Below, piece by piece: positions 23,487 to 33,612 of a stretch of 64,000 bases of DNA (position 1 is its first letter; each line of letters opens with the position of its first letter). The position numbers and the translations under genes are program-made. The stretch spans positions 109,861,641-109,925,640 of the forward strand of contig CM043942.1 of assembly GCA_014529385.2 (NCBI GenBank), in the 5' to 3' direction. The stretch is from Adiantum capillus-veneris (Eukaryota; Streptophyta; Polypodiopsida; Polypodiales; Pteridaceae). The notes below the pieces were generated by a model. The model made no database searches and had not been told where the DNA came from. It was given only the letters and a program-made list of their open reading frames with translations.

Positions 23487-26400
23487 CATCCCATACCAAA
23501 AATAACTCCTCCTGACAATGTGAAGAGTCTTAGCATAGCCTGGATGTCCAGATGTAGGGCTATCGTACGCTTCATACAAAATGGCCTTCTTTAAGGCTGG
23601 ATCTCTGGGTACACATAGTCTATGTTTGTAGTAAAGACATCCTCCCATAAGAGAGTAATCTTTAGCTTCAGGCATCTTATTCTGCTAGACTAGAGATACT
23701 ATATGCTGGTATTCTGGATCTACTAAAGATGCTTCTTTGATTCTATCCCAGATAGGGTTATTTGGAATAGAGATAGCTCCGAGAAAGGATTTTCGGCTAA
23801 GACCATCTGCAACTGTATTTTCCTTCCCTGGTCTATACTTTATGTCAAGTTCATATTCCTGTAATAGCTCTATCCATCATCGTTGTCGCATATTGAGAAT
23901 AGGTTGAGTAAAAATCCATCTTAAGCTCTTGTGGTCTGTAACCAGCTAAAACTTGCGTCCAAGAAGATAATGTCTCCATAACTTCAATGCATGAATAACT
24001 GCTAAAAGTTCCAAATCATGAGTAGGATAATTCTTCTCATGATCTCTCAGCTTTTGCGAAGTATACGCCACAGGTCTTCCTTCTTGAGTAAGAACTCCGC
24101 CTAGAGCAAATTTGCTAGCATCGGTTGCTACTTCAAATTCCTTACTGAAATCTGGAAGCTTTAAAATAGGAGGTGAGATCAAGAACTCTTTTAGTTTAGC
24201 AAAGCTAGACTCGTGCTCGGTCTTCCATTCGATCCTCATCCCTTTGTTTAGGAGTTCCGTCAAAGGTGAAGCAATACGTGCATAGTCCTTGACAAAAATC
24301 CTGTACCATCCCGTTATTCTAAGAAATCCTCTTACTTCGCTGACCGTGGATGGTTGAGGCCAATCAAAGATGTCCTTGACCTTGTCTGGGTCCATTGAAA
24401 TCCCCTCAGCCGATATGACAAATCCAAGATAGTTGACTTTTGGTGAGCAAAAAGTGCACTTGCTCTCTTTAGTGTAAAGTTGGTGTTTTCGAAGAAGATC
24501 AAGTGCTTTGCGAACATGTTATTCGTGATCTGCCTCGTTCTTAGAGTAGATCAGAATGTCATCAAAGAAAACCAAGACAAAATCATCCAGGTAAGGTCTG
24601 AAAATATCCTGCATAAGTCGATTGAAGCTTGTAGGAGCATTTGTTAGACCAAAAGACATTACTGTGAACTCGTAGTGCCCATACCTAGTATTGAAAGCCG
24701 TCTTTGGAATATCCGATTCCTTGATCCTGATTTGGTAATATCCTGACCTTAGATCTATCTTTGTAAATATTTTGGCGCCGTGGAGTCTGTCCAAAAGTTC
24801 GTCAATCCTTGGAATTGGGTACTTGTTCTTGACAATTACCTAGTTTAGTTCTCGGTAATCTATGCATAGCCTTAAGGTTCCATCCTTCTTCTTCTGAAAA
24901 AGAACTGGAGCACCCCAAGGAGAAGTACTGGGTCGAATGAATCCTTGCTCAATGAGTTGTCTAAGTGGTTCCTTGAGTTCGATGGCCTCTGGAAGTGACA
25001 TCTTATAAGGTCTTTTTGAGATAGGTTCACATCTAGGGATAGTTTCAATCTCATGATCTACCTCTCTATGTGGCGGAAGATTCGTAAGGTCTTCTGGGAA
25101 CACATCTTCATATTCCCTCAACCAGTTTGGTTGAAATGAGGTATCTGATTGGTCCACCTTGTTGAGTTTTACTGCATAAATTTGCTGACCCTTCCTTAGT
25201 CCCTTCAAAAGTCTGCTGGCCTTAACTAGAGTAGCCTTAGGTCTCCCATTTTCCCCCTGGATTAAGGCTTCATTACCCAAGTTATCTGTAAAGGTAAATT
25301 TCCCTTGTGCACAATGTATGTGGGCCCTATTTTGCTTTAGCCAGTCCATCCCTAGTATCCCATCAAAGAATCCTAAGGGTAGGGTTCGAAATTGGGCAGA
25401 AGTTGGGTGTCCCCCTAAATCAAAATCAATTTTTCCTGCATAATGTTGAGATACTACTTCCTTGCCGTTTGCTAACTCTACAACTAGCTTGCTTGTTGGA
25501 TACTTATCTAGCTTTAGCTTCCTCATGCATCTGGGTGAAAGAAATGAAAGAGTACTACCACAATCTATAAGGAAGTTAACTTGTTCACCTCTGGGAAATC
25601 CTAGCGTATGAATGACTGCGTATTGCTCGCAACCATTGGGATTGTCAATTGCAGCATGTAGGTTTGCTCTCTCCACTACTTCGTCACCCATAGTTGGTTG
25701 TACCACTGCGGCATTTACTCTGGCGGTAGCTCCACGCCCTCGCCCTCTGTTCATCCTTCCTCGTCCTCCTCTTCCATTAGCTTGGCCACGCCCACGGATA
25801 TTCAAGGGTATGGAATTGGCATTGGTTGCCTGAATGTTCCTGGGGCAATTGGATCTGTAATGCCCATGCTCGCCGCAGCCATAGCATCGGACATCAAGGA
25901 ACTCCATGGTTGTGGTGGTAGCCACAATAGGGCGCTGGTTATATGCTTGGTTGGCTGGTCTGTTATTCCAAGCATTTTTCCTTGCCCTCTTTGCCCAATG
26001 ATTCCTCCTGTTCTGATTAACCCTTTGTACTTCGAGAGCTAGAGGTTTGGCCCTTAACAAGGCATCCTGTAGCGTCGTCGGCCTGAGAGCTTCCAACCGA
26101 GTATTCAGGGGATCAATTAGTCCTTGGCAGAACCTTGCCACCTGTTGTTCCAAGTTCATCTTAGAAGCATATCTCCGAAGAGTGACAAACTTTGCATAGT
26201 ACTCTTCGACAGATGAATTCAGCTGCCGAAGTGAAAAGAATTCATTCATCCTCAAGGTTCTATAGGCAGGCGGTAAATAACGCCCCATTATCGCAGCTTT
26301 GATGTCTTCCCAGGATTGGGAAGATCCCTTAATATCCATGTCTCTGCAATGTTGCTTCCACCATATATTGGCATCGCCAGTCAAGCGGAACATCGCAAGC

Positions 26401-26606
26401 ATGGTTTGATTTACGGGTTGGGTCCCCGCAGCTTCAAAGTAGTCGTCCATGGCTTCCATCCATACTTCCGCATCTCTCTCCACATTTGCCCCCTCGCCCT
26501 TAAAGATCAGAGGTTGGGCTTGCTTAAGGAGGAGCTTCTTCTCTTGCGCTGCCGAGTACAGAGCCAGGCGGTGCCTACAGAGGTTATATGAGATTCTTGA
26601 TACCAT
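23487..26606 (-). pseudogene. gag-pol: Ty3-B gag-pol, interrupted and 3'-truncated
   Basis: I take the start at ATG 26606 (MVSRISYNL); the open frame extends further upstream without gag features. Order: capsid with [13 protein letters not shown] and [11 protein letters not shown]; zinc knuckle [14 protein letters not shown]; aspartic protease LIDCGST with GILGMDW; RT with [39 protein letters not shown] and FFDDILIYS; RNase H with FEVATDAS and TDHKSLKW; then integrase H2C2 (HPGYAKTL...RRSYFWYGM), where the sequence breaks off. In-frame stops sit at 24840-24842, 24519-24521, near 23946, near 23910 and near 23686. Several look like CGA-to-TGA or CAA-to-TAA changes, as expected from cytosine deamination. 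The protease has Cys in place of the usual Ser/Thr after the catalytic Asp. Confidence 0.9.
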
Positions 26607-26793
26607 TACTTGGATTTCAAAATAGACACGAGACTTTAAACAAAATTCAAGATACCACTTTATCAAGAGACAGAGATTCAGAGACAAAAAGTACTTTATT
26701 GATGAAAATTTATTACAATTGAAACCCCTCAAGGTTTAGGATAACTGATGATCAGCTTATTACATGGCTTTATGGATTGTGTATAAAATATGC

Positions 26794-28635
26794 CTAGGAG
26801 ATGGTATTCACATGATGCACTACTTCATTCGTGTAATAGTTTCTATACTCATTCTTGAGTGGATAATAAACTAAGATATCAAGCCGGAGTTCCGCTTTCA
26901 GTAATCCAAAGGTTTTGACTCGGTTCGCTGGGATCACGTTGGTGACCTTCTCCAAGAGCCAGTCGTTGATGGTTTGATTGGAGTTGTCTGAAACAGTCTG
27001 GTCCAATCGTGTAGGCACCAAGTAGAATATCTCTATTACCCTCAACTCTTCTCCCCAACGTATCTTCTGCAAATCGGTAGCCAGGCATCCTAGCTTTCGA
27101 GCGTTGATGTAGTAAACCCCTCTTGGAAATGTCCAATCAAGTTCCCATCCTCTATCAATGCGAGTGGAGTGTGGCGTATAAGCCTTCAACAGTATCTCCA
27201 TGACATCTCGCCTGAACTGGTAAACTGGGGATCTTCGAGCTTGCTCATAAATAAGCTCAAACACTTGGAACTTCCGATATTCGAGCACGGGGTCTTCCTG
27301 CAACACCAATGCAAGGAATTCGGATCAACTACCTATATACTTTTAGTTTCTTTTAAATGTTCAAACAATACGACTTTATTTCCCAGCCTAACCTAGGCTC
27401 TGATACCAGGTGTGAGGTCCCCACCCTGCCGTATCAACCGGCGGATTTGATGGTGAACCTGGTGGCCACTAGATCTATTGCGGAAGCAAACAAAATGGTT
27501 CAGGGTTCGACTAGGGGACGATCTCTCATCACAAAGTGAGTCGAGTTCGAGCCTACTAGCAAGGAGATCTAGCTCCACCTCGCAGGGGAAGCATACTTAA
27601 ACTATCTAGCGATCCTAAGACCCACCTTCCAAGAGGAGAGAAACCCCGAGTGCCTTTTTCCCCATGTTTCAGAGGCACGTACTCTCGAGATTTCACCGCT
27701 TTAGGTGCAATGAGTATTATTAATATCGAAGTAAGCACTATGGGGACAGAGAGTTCCCGACCAATCGGGACCACCCATGTCGTAGGCATTGGCAACCTGA
27801 GCCAAGCCCCCACTTTCCACCCCCACACTCACACTTCCTTATGCGACCTAATTACTAACACAAAGGTTGTTCAACATAAACATTCCTTGTTTTAATTCCG
27901 AAGCACATTGATCGTTAAAACATCCCTTCAACCAGTACTATTGCAAACATCACCAAGACAGAATTCTAGTAAAACTTCTACTCAAACTTATTCATTAAAA
28001 TTCCAATGTTCTGGAGGTACAACATCCCCCCTCCAGCGAGAGTTCACTCCTCCCGTTATCGCCTAGCTGCCCATATAACTAGGTATGTCCACCGCATAGA
28101 AAGCACATCATGGACACTCCCACCGCATAGAAAGCAAGACGTGGTCCCACCGCATAGAAAGCAAGTCGTGGGTATCCACCGCATAAAAAGCAAGTCGTGG
28201 ATTCAAGAGTCCTTAACGAGGAACTCTGACCCCTGTGATCAGTAGGGGGGTCAGGACTGATTCAACATTGGAAATAAAATGAACATGTCGAGCTAAATTT
28301 TTCCTAGCAGACATTCTTTCCTATTGCAACCAGCATACCCGTCAATCATTTCCTTCCTACTTTAGAACTTAATGTACGATGAATTCAATGTCGAGGTTTC
28401 CATCGGATTTCTCCAACATGTTTGGGGATATGTTCATTCCTAACTAAATGTGTGCAATGTTAAATTAAACAACTTGAATGAATTTATGACCTACCTCTTC
28501 CATTTCTTCGTCGATGGCCCGTGAGATGGCCGGTAATTGTTCGTCCATGGGAGCTTTTCCCTTCCCGTTCACCTTGCTCGTTCCTGCCTCGTGGTCGTGG
28601 GCTCCACCAAAGCGAGTCCTCTTAACCGGGGCCAT
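26794..28635 (-). CDS. Spliced leader gene of Ty3-B, from LTR across PBS (two exons)
   Basis: Exon 2 (27297-26794) is an intact 167-codon frame between PBS and gag. It is preceded by a good acceptor (TTGGTGTTGCAG). Exon 1 is inferred at 28635-28495, inside the R/U5 part of the 5' LTR. Its ATG has A at -3 and G at +4, it encodes 47 residues (MAPVKRTRFGG start, basic and Gly/Lys-rich, acidic end), and it stops at a strong donor GAG/GTAGGT. Both splice sites are phase 0, so the joined frame is continuous for 214 residues. The intron (28494-27298) would remove the U5 end and the PBS. The exon 2 product has aromatic and basic motifs (GWELDWTFPRGVYYINARK; LEKVTNVIPANRVKTF), no signal peptide and no membrane segment. 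I do not recognise the family. Splicing is an inference; the ORF itself is seen. Confidence 0.5.
27396..27408 (-). promoter_or_regulatory. Ty3-B primer-binding site (initiator tRNA-Met)
   Basis: Minus-strand TGGTATCAGAGCC, the standard plant PBS for initiator Met tRNA, lies 2 bp from the LTR end. Confidence 0.95.
28089..28200. repeat. Four ~29-bp tandem repeats in Ty3-B LTR
   Basis: Units starting CCACCGCATAGAAAGCA at 28089, 28120, 28147 and 28176. Short direct repeats in LTRs often act as enhancers, but here they would lie in the transcribed leader if the TATA box at 29540 is used. Confidence 0.9.
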
Positions 28636-29463
28636 TTTAAACTTACTACTATAAATAATTAACATGGAGAAAAGAGCTAATGTCCGCAAGCGTCATAACA
28701 AGCCAAATGATAGATTAGCAACATTAAACAATGCCTGCTACATGAGAGGTTTAGATTTTTCCATATAGCAATTATTATGGATGATGCATATTCCTATGGG
28801 AACCTGCTCTAAAGATAATTACTCGATTTACGTGATTAAGAATAGTAGGATTTCACTGATGGAATTATCAGAGAGATGAATTAAGTATGATTAATCTCTT
28901 TCCTAGCAACTAGATGATGCAGATTTATCTTATGCATATGTGTGAGGAAAGTCAACTCGTAGAGACTTAATAACAGATTAATTTTTCCTTAATTACACCT
29001 TAATGCATAAAGGAAATGAATTTAATTTAGTTACAGTATTAATGGATGATAGAAAAAGTGATTCTCTTAAATCTACACAATTACTAGCTTATCAACTAAT
29101 TTCTATGCCGCCTAGAGAGAGAAAATTCTAATAATTATACACTAATCATTAATCAAGAGTGATGAATGGCTGATAATTCAGCTATGGAATGATGAATACA
29201 TAATAGAATATGGTTAAAGAGAATTAAGAGAGTAATTATAGAGAGTTACGACTAGGAATAAGCATAATAGACAAGGAATTTAGATGGTAGAGAAAGGAAT
29301 TTACAGATAGCATTAATTAAACCGTGGTTACCGTGATTAAGGGCTGATAATCTTCTCGATTTTCTGATCTAATCGAGCTTCTTGAGATGAGAATTCGGCA
29401 GCACCTTCCTCCTTGCTTCTCCTTCAAAAGGTGTGTGAACCGGGAGCACCTTCCCAGTGTGTG

Positions 29464-29532
29464 TAGGTGTGTGTGTATGTACTGTGAGTGTGTGTGTGTG
29501 TATGAGCATAAGTGTGTGTGTGTGTGTGTGTG
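29464..29532. repeat. Imperfect (GT)n microsatellite
   Basis: Interrupted GT/TG runs directly beside the minus-strand TATA-like box of the Ty3-B LTR. Confidence 0.85.
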
Positions 29533-29538
29533 CAGGTC

Positions 29539-29546
29539 TTTAAATA
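29539..29546 (-). promoter_or_regulatory. TATA-like box of Ty3-B LTR
   Basis: Minus strand TATTTAAA about 650 bp inside the LTR's outer (U3) end. It would start a transcript running through the inferred exon 1 toward gag. Confidence 0.4.
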
Positions 29547-30198
29547 GGCTCCTACAGGCTGAAAATCGACCTCGGTTGCTAAATGCATTTGGGAGCTTCT
29601 CCAGTTAAGCATGGCAAGTCTAGTTCCCTACTCACCAAGTGTCAGGTTGGCTAGTTTAACTGAATCTGAGACTTAGTTACTGGCTTGGCAGCTTTCCCAG
29701 GACTCCCACAAGGCAAGAGGGCACCCCCTAGCTACTAAAGCTGGTCTGGAGTGGCCTGGAACGTGTTTCCACACAGTCCCGGGCTCCGATGCCTCCCCGC
29801 TCAATTTTTGGAAAAATTGATTTTAGGCTAAAACGGGTCATACGAGTCGGATTTTGATGCCATAAATTGCTATACAGAGCTCTGACTAAGACGTACTAGA
29901 CCGAGCACCTGCCATACTTAGCAGCCCCCGGGGTCCGAAAATGCATTTTTTTTAAAATTTGGGGTATGGGTGCATTTTTTCGAGAAGATCAAAACTGGAC
30001 GGGTCGGGTGACCAAAAACTTGCTATTTTTGGATTTTTTTTACACAAATTATTTTAATTCACATTTCGAAGCTTTAAAACATTCTAAATATCATGGCACT
30101 GACAGAATTTGGAAAACTGCTAAAAATAGTAACTTTCTCCATTATGTTCATTTCAAGGTACAATGGTGCTCTTTTTGATCGGGGTCAGAGACCTTACA

Positions 30199-30203
30199 TA
30201 AAG
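30199..30203. repeat. Target-site duplication of Ty3-B (right)
   Basis: TAAAG, matching 23225-23229. Confidence 0.7.
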
Positions 30204-30242
30204 TCACATTTTCTCAATGATTTGAGTGAATCCTTGAAATGT

Positions 30243-31945
30243 TGATGGAGCAAAAGACGTCGTGCATACACTCACACACCCAGACAACACAACACCGCAC
30301 AAGGAATTTTCTTAAATTCCAACACACACACACCAACACTCAAGAGCTCAATAAAAACACTACCCACAAGCTCAATTCAAAATCCAAACACCTCGACCTA
30401 CAAGCCTTTGCCTGCCCGCAGACACTACAAGGTGAGTCAAGTCAATCAACACTTGAAATCACACTTGATGGGTGACCAAAATATACAAGAAAAACCATCA
30501 AAAACTCAAAAACTCCAGCCACAAAAGGCCTATCACAAATCATTGCAAAGCCTTCACCGAACTCCACTTTGTTGGACTCTTTGGAGTAGCACATTAGGAA
30601 GAGAATGGAGTCTAGGAGGGCCTCTTGATTTGGTAGTTTAAGGAAGTCAAACATTTATTATTAAGAAAGCAATCAAAGGACAACTTTTGAATTCAAACAG
30701 GTAAAACGGCTAGTTTATTTGATTTCAAATTTTCTCCCCAAAATGAAATTTAAAATCTAGCACGCAAAAGTATATCAAGTAGCATATCTATGGAAAGAGC
30801 TCCACATGTAGATTCTAGATCTATAATCTCCACTCAAATTAGAGATCATATGTGGGAGTTATGAAAGGCTGAAAATCATAAATTTTTCCTCCCCATTTTT
30901 GGGGAGAAAAGTGCATTCTTTGACCACTCTTACACCTCTCTTACACACCCACCATTCTTGCACACATGGCATGTATCTATTCGTCCAAATGTTAAACACC
31001 TCCATAATCTCATGGCAAATAAAGAGGCCCTCGTAGACCCCATCCTCTTCCTAATGGCCAACCCTAATGGCACCGATATAAGGTCACATAGTCTTGCAGA
31101 AAGCCGCACCTTTGTCCCTCAATTCCTCACACACACACATCCATGGAAACCTCAAAACTTCCATAGAATCTCCCAAGTGCAAAATTGAAGAGAGAAAGCT
31201 CTCATTCATTCATTCCTCTACACACTCGAAAACAGAACGCGAACGCGATGGGACTGCACTAGACCACCTGTAGGAACCCTGCTTCCTTCCCCACCCAAAG
31301 AGGTGAAAGTGCCAATACTTGGCTTAAAAAATAATCCCTCAGCTAGAACACTCACGGAACCGTGAGTGATGTGGAAAATTGAAGTCTTTTCACATCATTT
31401 TTGGTCATTTTTTAACCTTTTTTGACCCAGTTTTGGTCAGTTTTGACCCCCGGTGGGCATTTTTTTGGGAAAAACCCCAAACGGACTCCAAAATTCACCA
31501 AATTTTGTACGCTTGATCCTTGATACCCAAATCACTTTGAAACATCCCCACAGTCCATTTTTGACCACTTCTAGGGCGGTGCACGCATCACCGCAGATCA
31601 GGCACTGTAAATAGACAGTTACTACATGTCCCAAACTTCTCTGGCGGGATGAGAGTACTCACACTTGTCGCTTGCATTATTTACATTCTAGAAAGCTCAA
31701 ACATATTCTCTAGATCCAAAAGATTCCACCAAGAACCATATCCAAGACCCCGATACCCTATCCAAGCATGTACCTGTGCTCGACTACTGGCACGCGAACT
31801 TGACTATTCACAATGTGTACACGTTGCATCTTTTTTAGAACTTGAAAGAACTTGGCAAAGCTCCCAAACGCATGTATTTACATCTTTTTATACATATGAC
31901 CATGCATATATGCACTACTTTGTACATACCAAAAGTGATTTATCA
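30243..31945 (-). repeat. 3' LTR of Ty3-C
   Basis: Matches 37152-37555 plus 41150-41957 (the 5' LTR without its nested insertion) along the whole length, except for 30592-31056, which the 5' LTR lacks. It includes a cluster of TTGAC/GTCAA words near 31400-31450 and at 31561. Confidence 0.9.
30592..31056. mobile_element. Inverted-repeat (MITE-like) segment in Ty3-C 3' LTR
   Basis: The left end CATTAGGAAGAGAATGGAGT... and right end ...ACCCCATCCTCTTCCTAATG are inverted copies over about 42 bp, with weaker similarity to about 85 bp. The 465-bp segment is absent from the 5' LTR, where GGAGTAG joins GCCAACCC almost directly. There is no transposase ORF inside. No clear target duplication is visible, so origin as a MITE or foldback element is inferred. 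A deletion in the 5' LTR is the alternative. Confidence 0.6.
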
Positions 31946-33250
31946 CCATTGCCCACCCTGTAGGTAGAGCATTTATGCTCAACTAAGAGACTATTTGCAT
32001 TTGGAACCACATCCCTTGCAAAATATTTCTTCAAACTATAGCCATTTATTCTATAACGCAAATGTTCCCCTGAAATTTTTTCCAACTCATAGGTGCCACT
32101 AGGAAATACATTCTTCACTCTGTATGGACTCAACCATTTGTCCCTCAACTTCTTTTGAAAAGTAAAATCCAAGCGAGAATCATATTTCATCACCAGATCT
32201 CCCTCTTTGATCTCTTTATCTGGCAGCCGCTTATTCATTTTCTCCATCCTTGTCTCTGCTTGTTGAAGATAATAATCATTGCCTTTCTCTTTATTCATTT
32301 GCAAAAACTCTAGAGAAAGAATTCTTTCCTGCAACTTGTCATTATGGGAACCTTGAATTTTGCACAACAACTTCAAGGCATCCAACATTGTATGGGCATA
32401 AGAGCTTCCTTTCCATAAACAAGTTCATATGGTGTAAACTGTGTTGACACTCTATACACAGTTCTATAAGCCCACAAACACTTTTCCAAGTCCAAGTCCC
32501 ACTCTTTAGGATGCTCTCTAGTATACTTGATAGCATCTTCACAATTTGACCATTGCAGTTCTCAACCAGCCCATTACATTGTGGGTAGTAAGGAGAAGAA
32601 TGCCTATGTTGAATTTTCAATTTCTCCATGAGAGCAACTAAAAGTTTTCCTCTAAACCTTGGTCCACTATCAGAAATGATAACCATAGGATTTCCAAACC
32701 TGCAACACACCTGTTCATACAAAAAAGAGGCCACTCTTCCCGCTGTTACATCTTTTACCGCTCTCACCTCCACCAATTTTGTCAAATAGTCCACAACCAC
32801 AAGGATATACCTTTTTCCACTATCGGTCCTTGGCATTGGACCTACAACATCCACTCCCCATTTTGCAAATGCATTAAAAGACATTATAGATTTTTGAGGC
32901 TCAACCAAAAGCTTTTGATTTGCAAACACTTAGCATTCATGGCATGACTTGCACCAAAAATATGCATCTCATATCATAGAGGGCCAACAATAACCAACTC
33001 TCAAAATACAAAAGACAACCTGATCCTTGCCTTGATGACCTGTTTCTTCATGGTAGTGCTCCAAAAATCAAGCCTATCTCTTTTTTTGTATGGCACTTTT
33101 CTCAAAATGCTATCCTTGCCATAAAGCATGAGATCCTCACCTACCAATGTGTAGTTTCGTGCTTTTGCAACTATTGTCTTACGGATTCCCTTCCTACATA
33201 CAATCCTTCCTTGACCTTTAAAGGAGCTACCAAGGCATCCAGCGTCCCTA
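31915..33250 (-). pseudogene. int: Ty3-C integrase
   Basis: The catalytic core lies in 32929-32342: WGVDVVGP (first Asp), VVDYLTK, ISDSGPRF (second Asp) and NGLVEN (Glu in place), then a region coding for the C-terminal domain in another frame (32388-31915) with DLVMKYDSR, LRDKWLSPYRV, GTYELE and NGYSLKKYF, a GPY/F-like module. No chromodomain is seen. The H2C2 zinc domain upstream is degraded (HHEKQVIKARI region near 33040). Frame changes near 32360 and 32935 inactivate it. Confidence 0.8.
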
Positions 33251-33600
33251 GACAACTCATCTTCTTTATTCTGCTCACGCAGAACATGCTTAAATTGTAT
33301 CTTCTCAAACTCATGCAAAAGCTTCTTGATGCCATAGAACCACTTCTTTAAATTGTCTTTCTTAACATTCCACAAACCAAGCAACTGATTCATGACTAGC
33401 AACACATCCCCTTTTGCAATGACCCTCTTCAATCCAAACTCAACACACTGCTTCAACCCAAGGAAAAGCATGAGATACTCGGCCTCATTGTTACTTTCAA
33501 CTTCATCAAGATCGTAAGCTCTAGAAAAGATTGCATCGCCTTTTGGGTTCTTAATGACTACCCCACCTAGTCAAAACATCATTGTATACGCATCTGTAAT
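33251..33600 (-). pseudogene. Second (archaeal-type) RNase H domain of Ty3-C
   Basis: Reads GGVVIKNPKGDAIFSRAYDL, then NNEAEYLML, FGLKRVIAKGD...LVMNQLLGLW and HVLREQNKEDELSRDAG. These are the motifs of an RVT_3-type RNase H (the NNxAEYxAL, gDSxLV and R..N..AD.L blocks). An extra RNase H of this type between the normal RNase H and integrase is a known mark of the Tat lineage. The first Asp region is damaged by a stop (MMF-stop-LGG near 33570), and the GD has no following Ser. Confidence 0.75.
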
Positions 33601-33612
33601 GTCTACTTCTTC

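Larger units (their letters stand above)
23230..30198 (-). mobile_element. Ty3-B: chromovirus-like LTR retrotransposon
   Basis: Bounded by TAAAG duplications. On the minus strand it has a 2788-bp 5' LTR (30198-27411), a PBS complementary to initiator tRNA-Met, a leader gene, gag-protease-RT-RNase H, the start of integrase, and only the last 257 bp of the 3' LTR. LTR ends carry short inverted repeats (TGTGAGGTC at one end, GACCTTACA at the other, with one mismatch). The element has lost most of integrase, the polypurine tract and most of the 3' LTR in one deletion, and its coding region has several stops, so it is dead. RT motifs ([18 protein letters not shown]) are close to chromoviruses such as Tekay/Del. 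Confidence 0.85.
27411..30198 (-). repeat. 5' LTR of Ty3-B (2788 bp)
   Basis: Ends are TGTGAGGTCC (27411) and CCTTACA (30198) on the plus strand, with the TAAAG duplication outside. The first 257 bp match the truncated 3' LTR. It holds a minus-strand TATA-like box at 29546-29539, a GT/TG microsatellite, four copies of a 27-31-bp repeat (28089-28200), and the inferred first exon of the leader gene. The length is large for a chromovirus. The outer boundary rests on the TSD and the terminal inverted repeat, since the other LTR is truncated. Confidence 0.7.

Noticed and set aside
25698-26042. Plus-strand ORFs opposite Ty3-B gag-pol
   Set aside because: Antisense shadows of an identified coding region.
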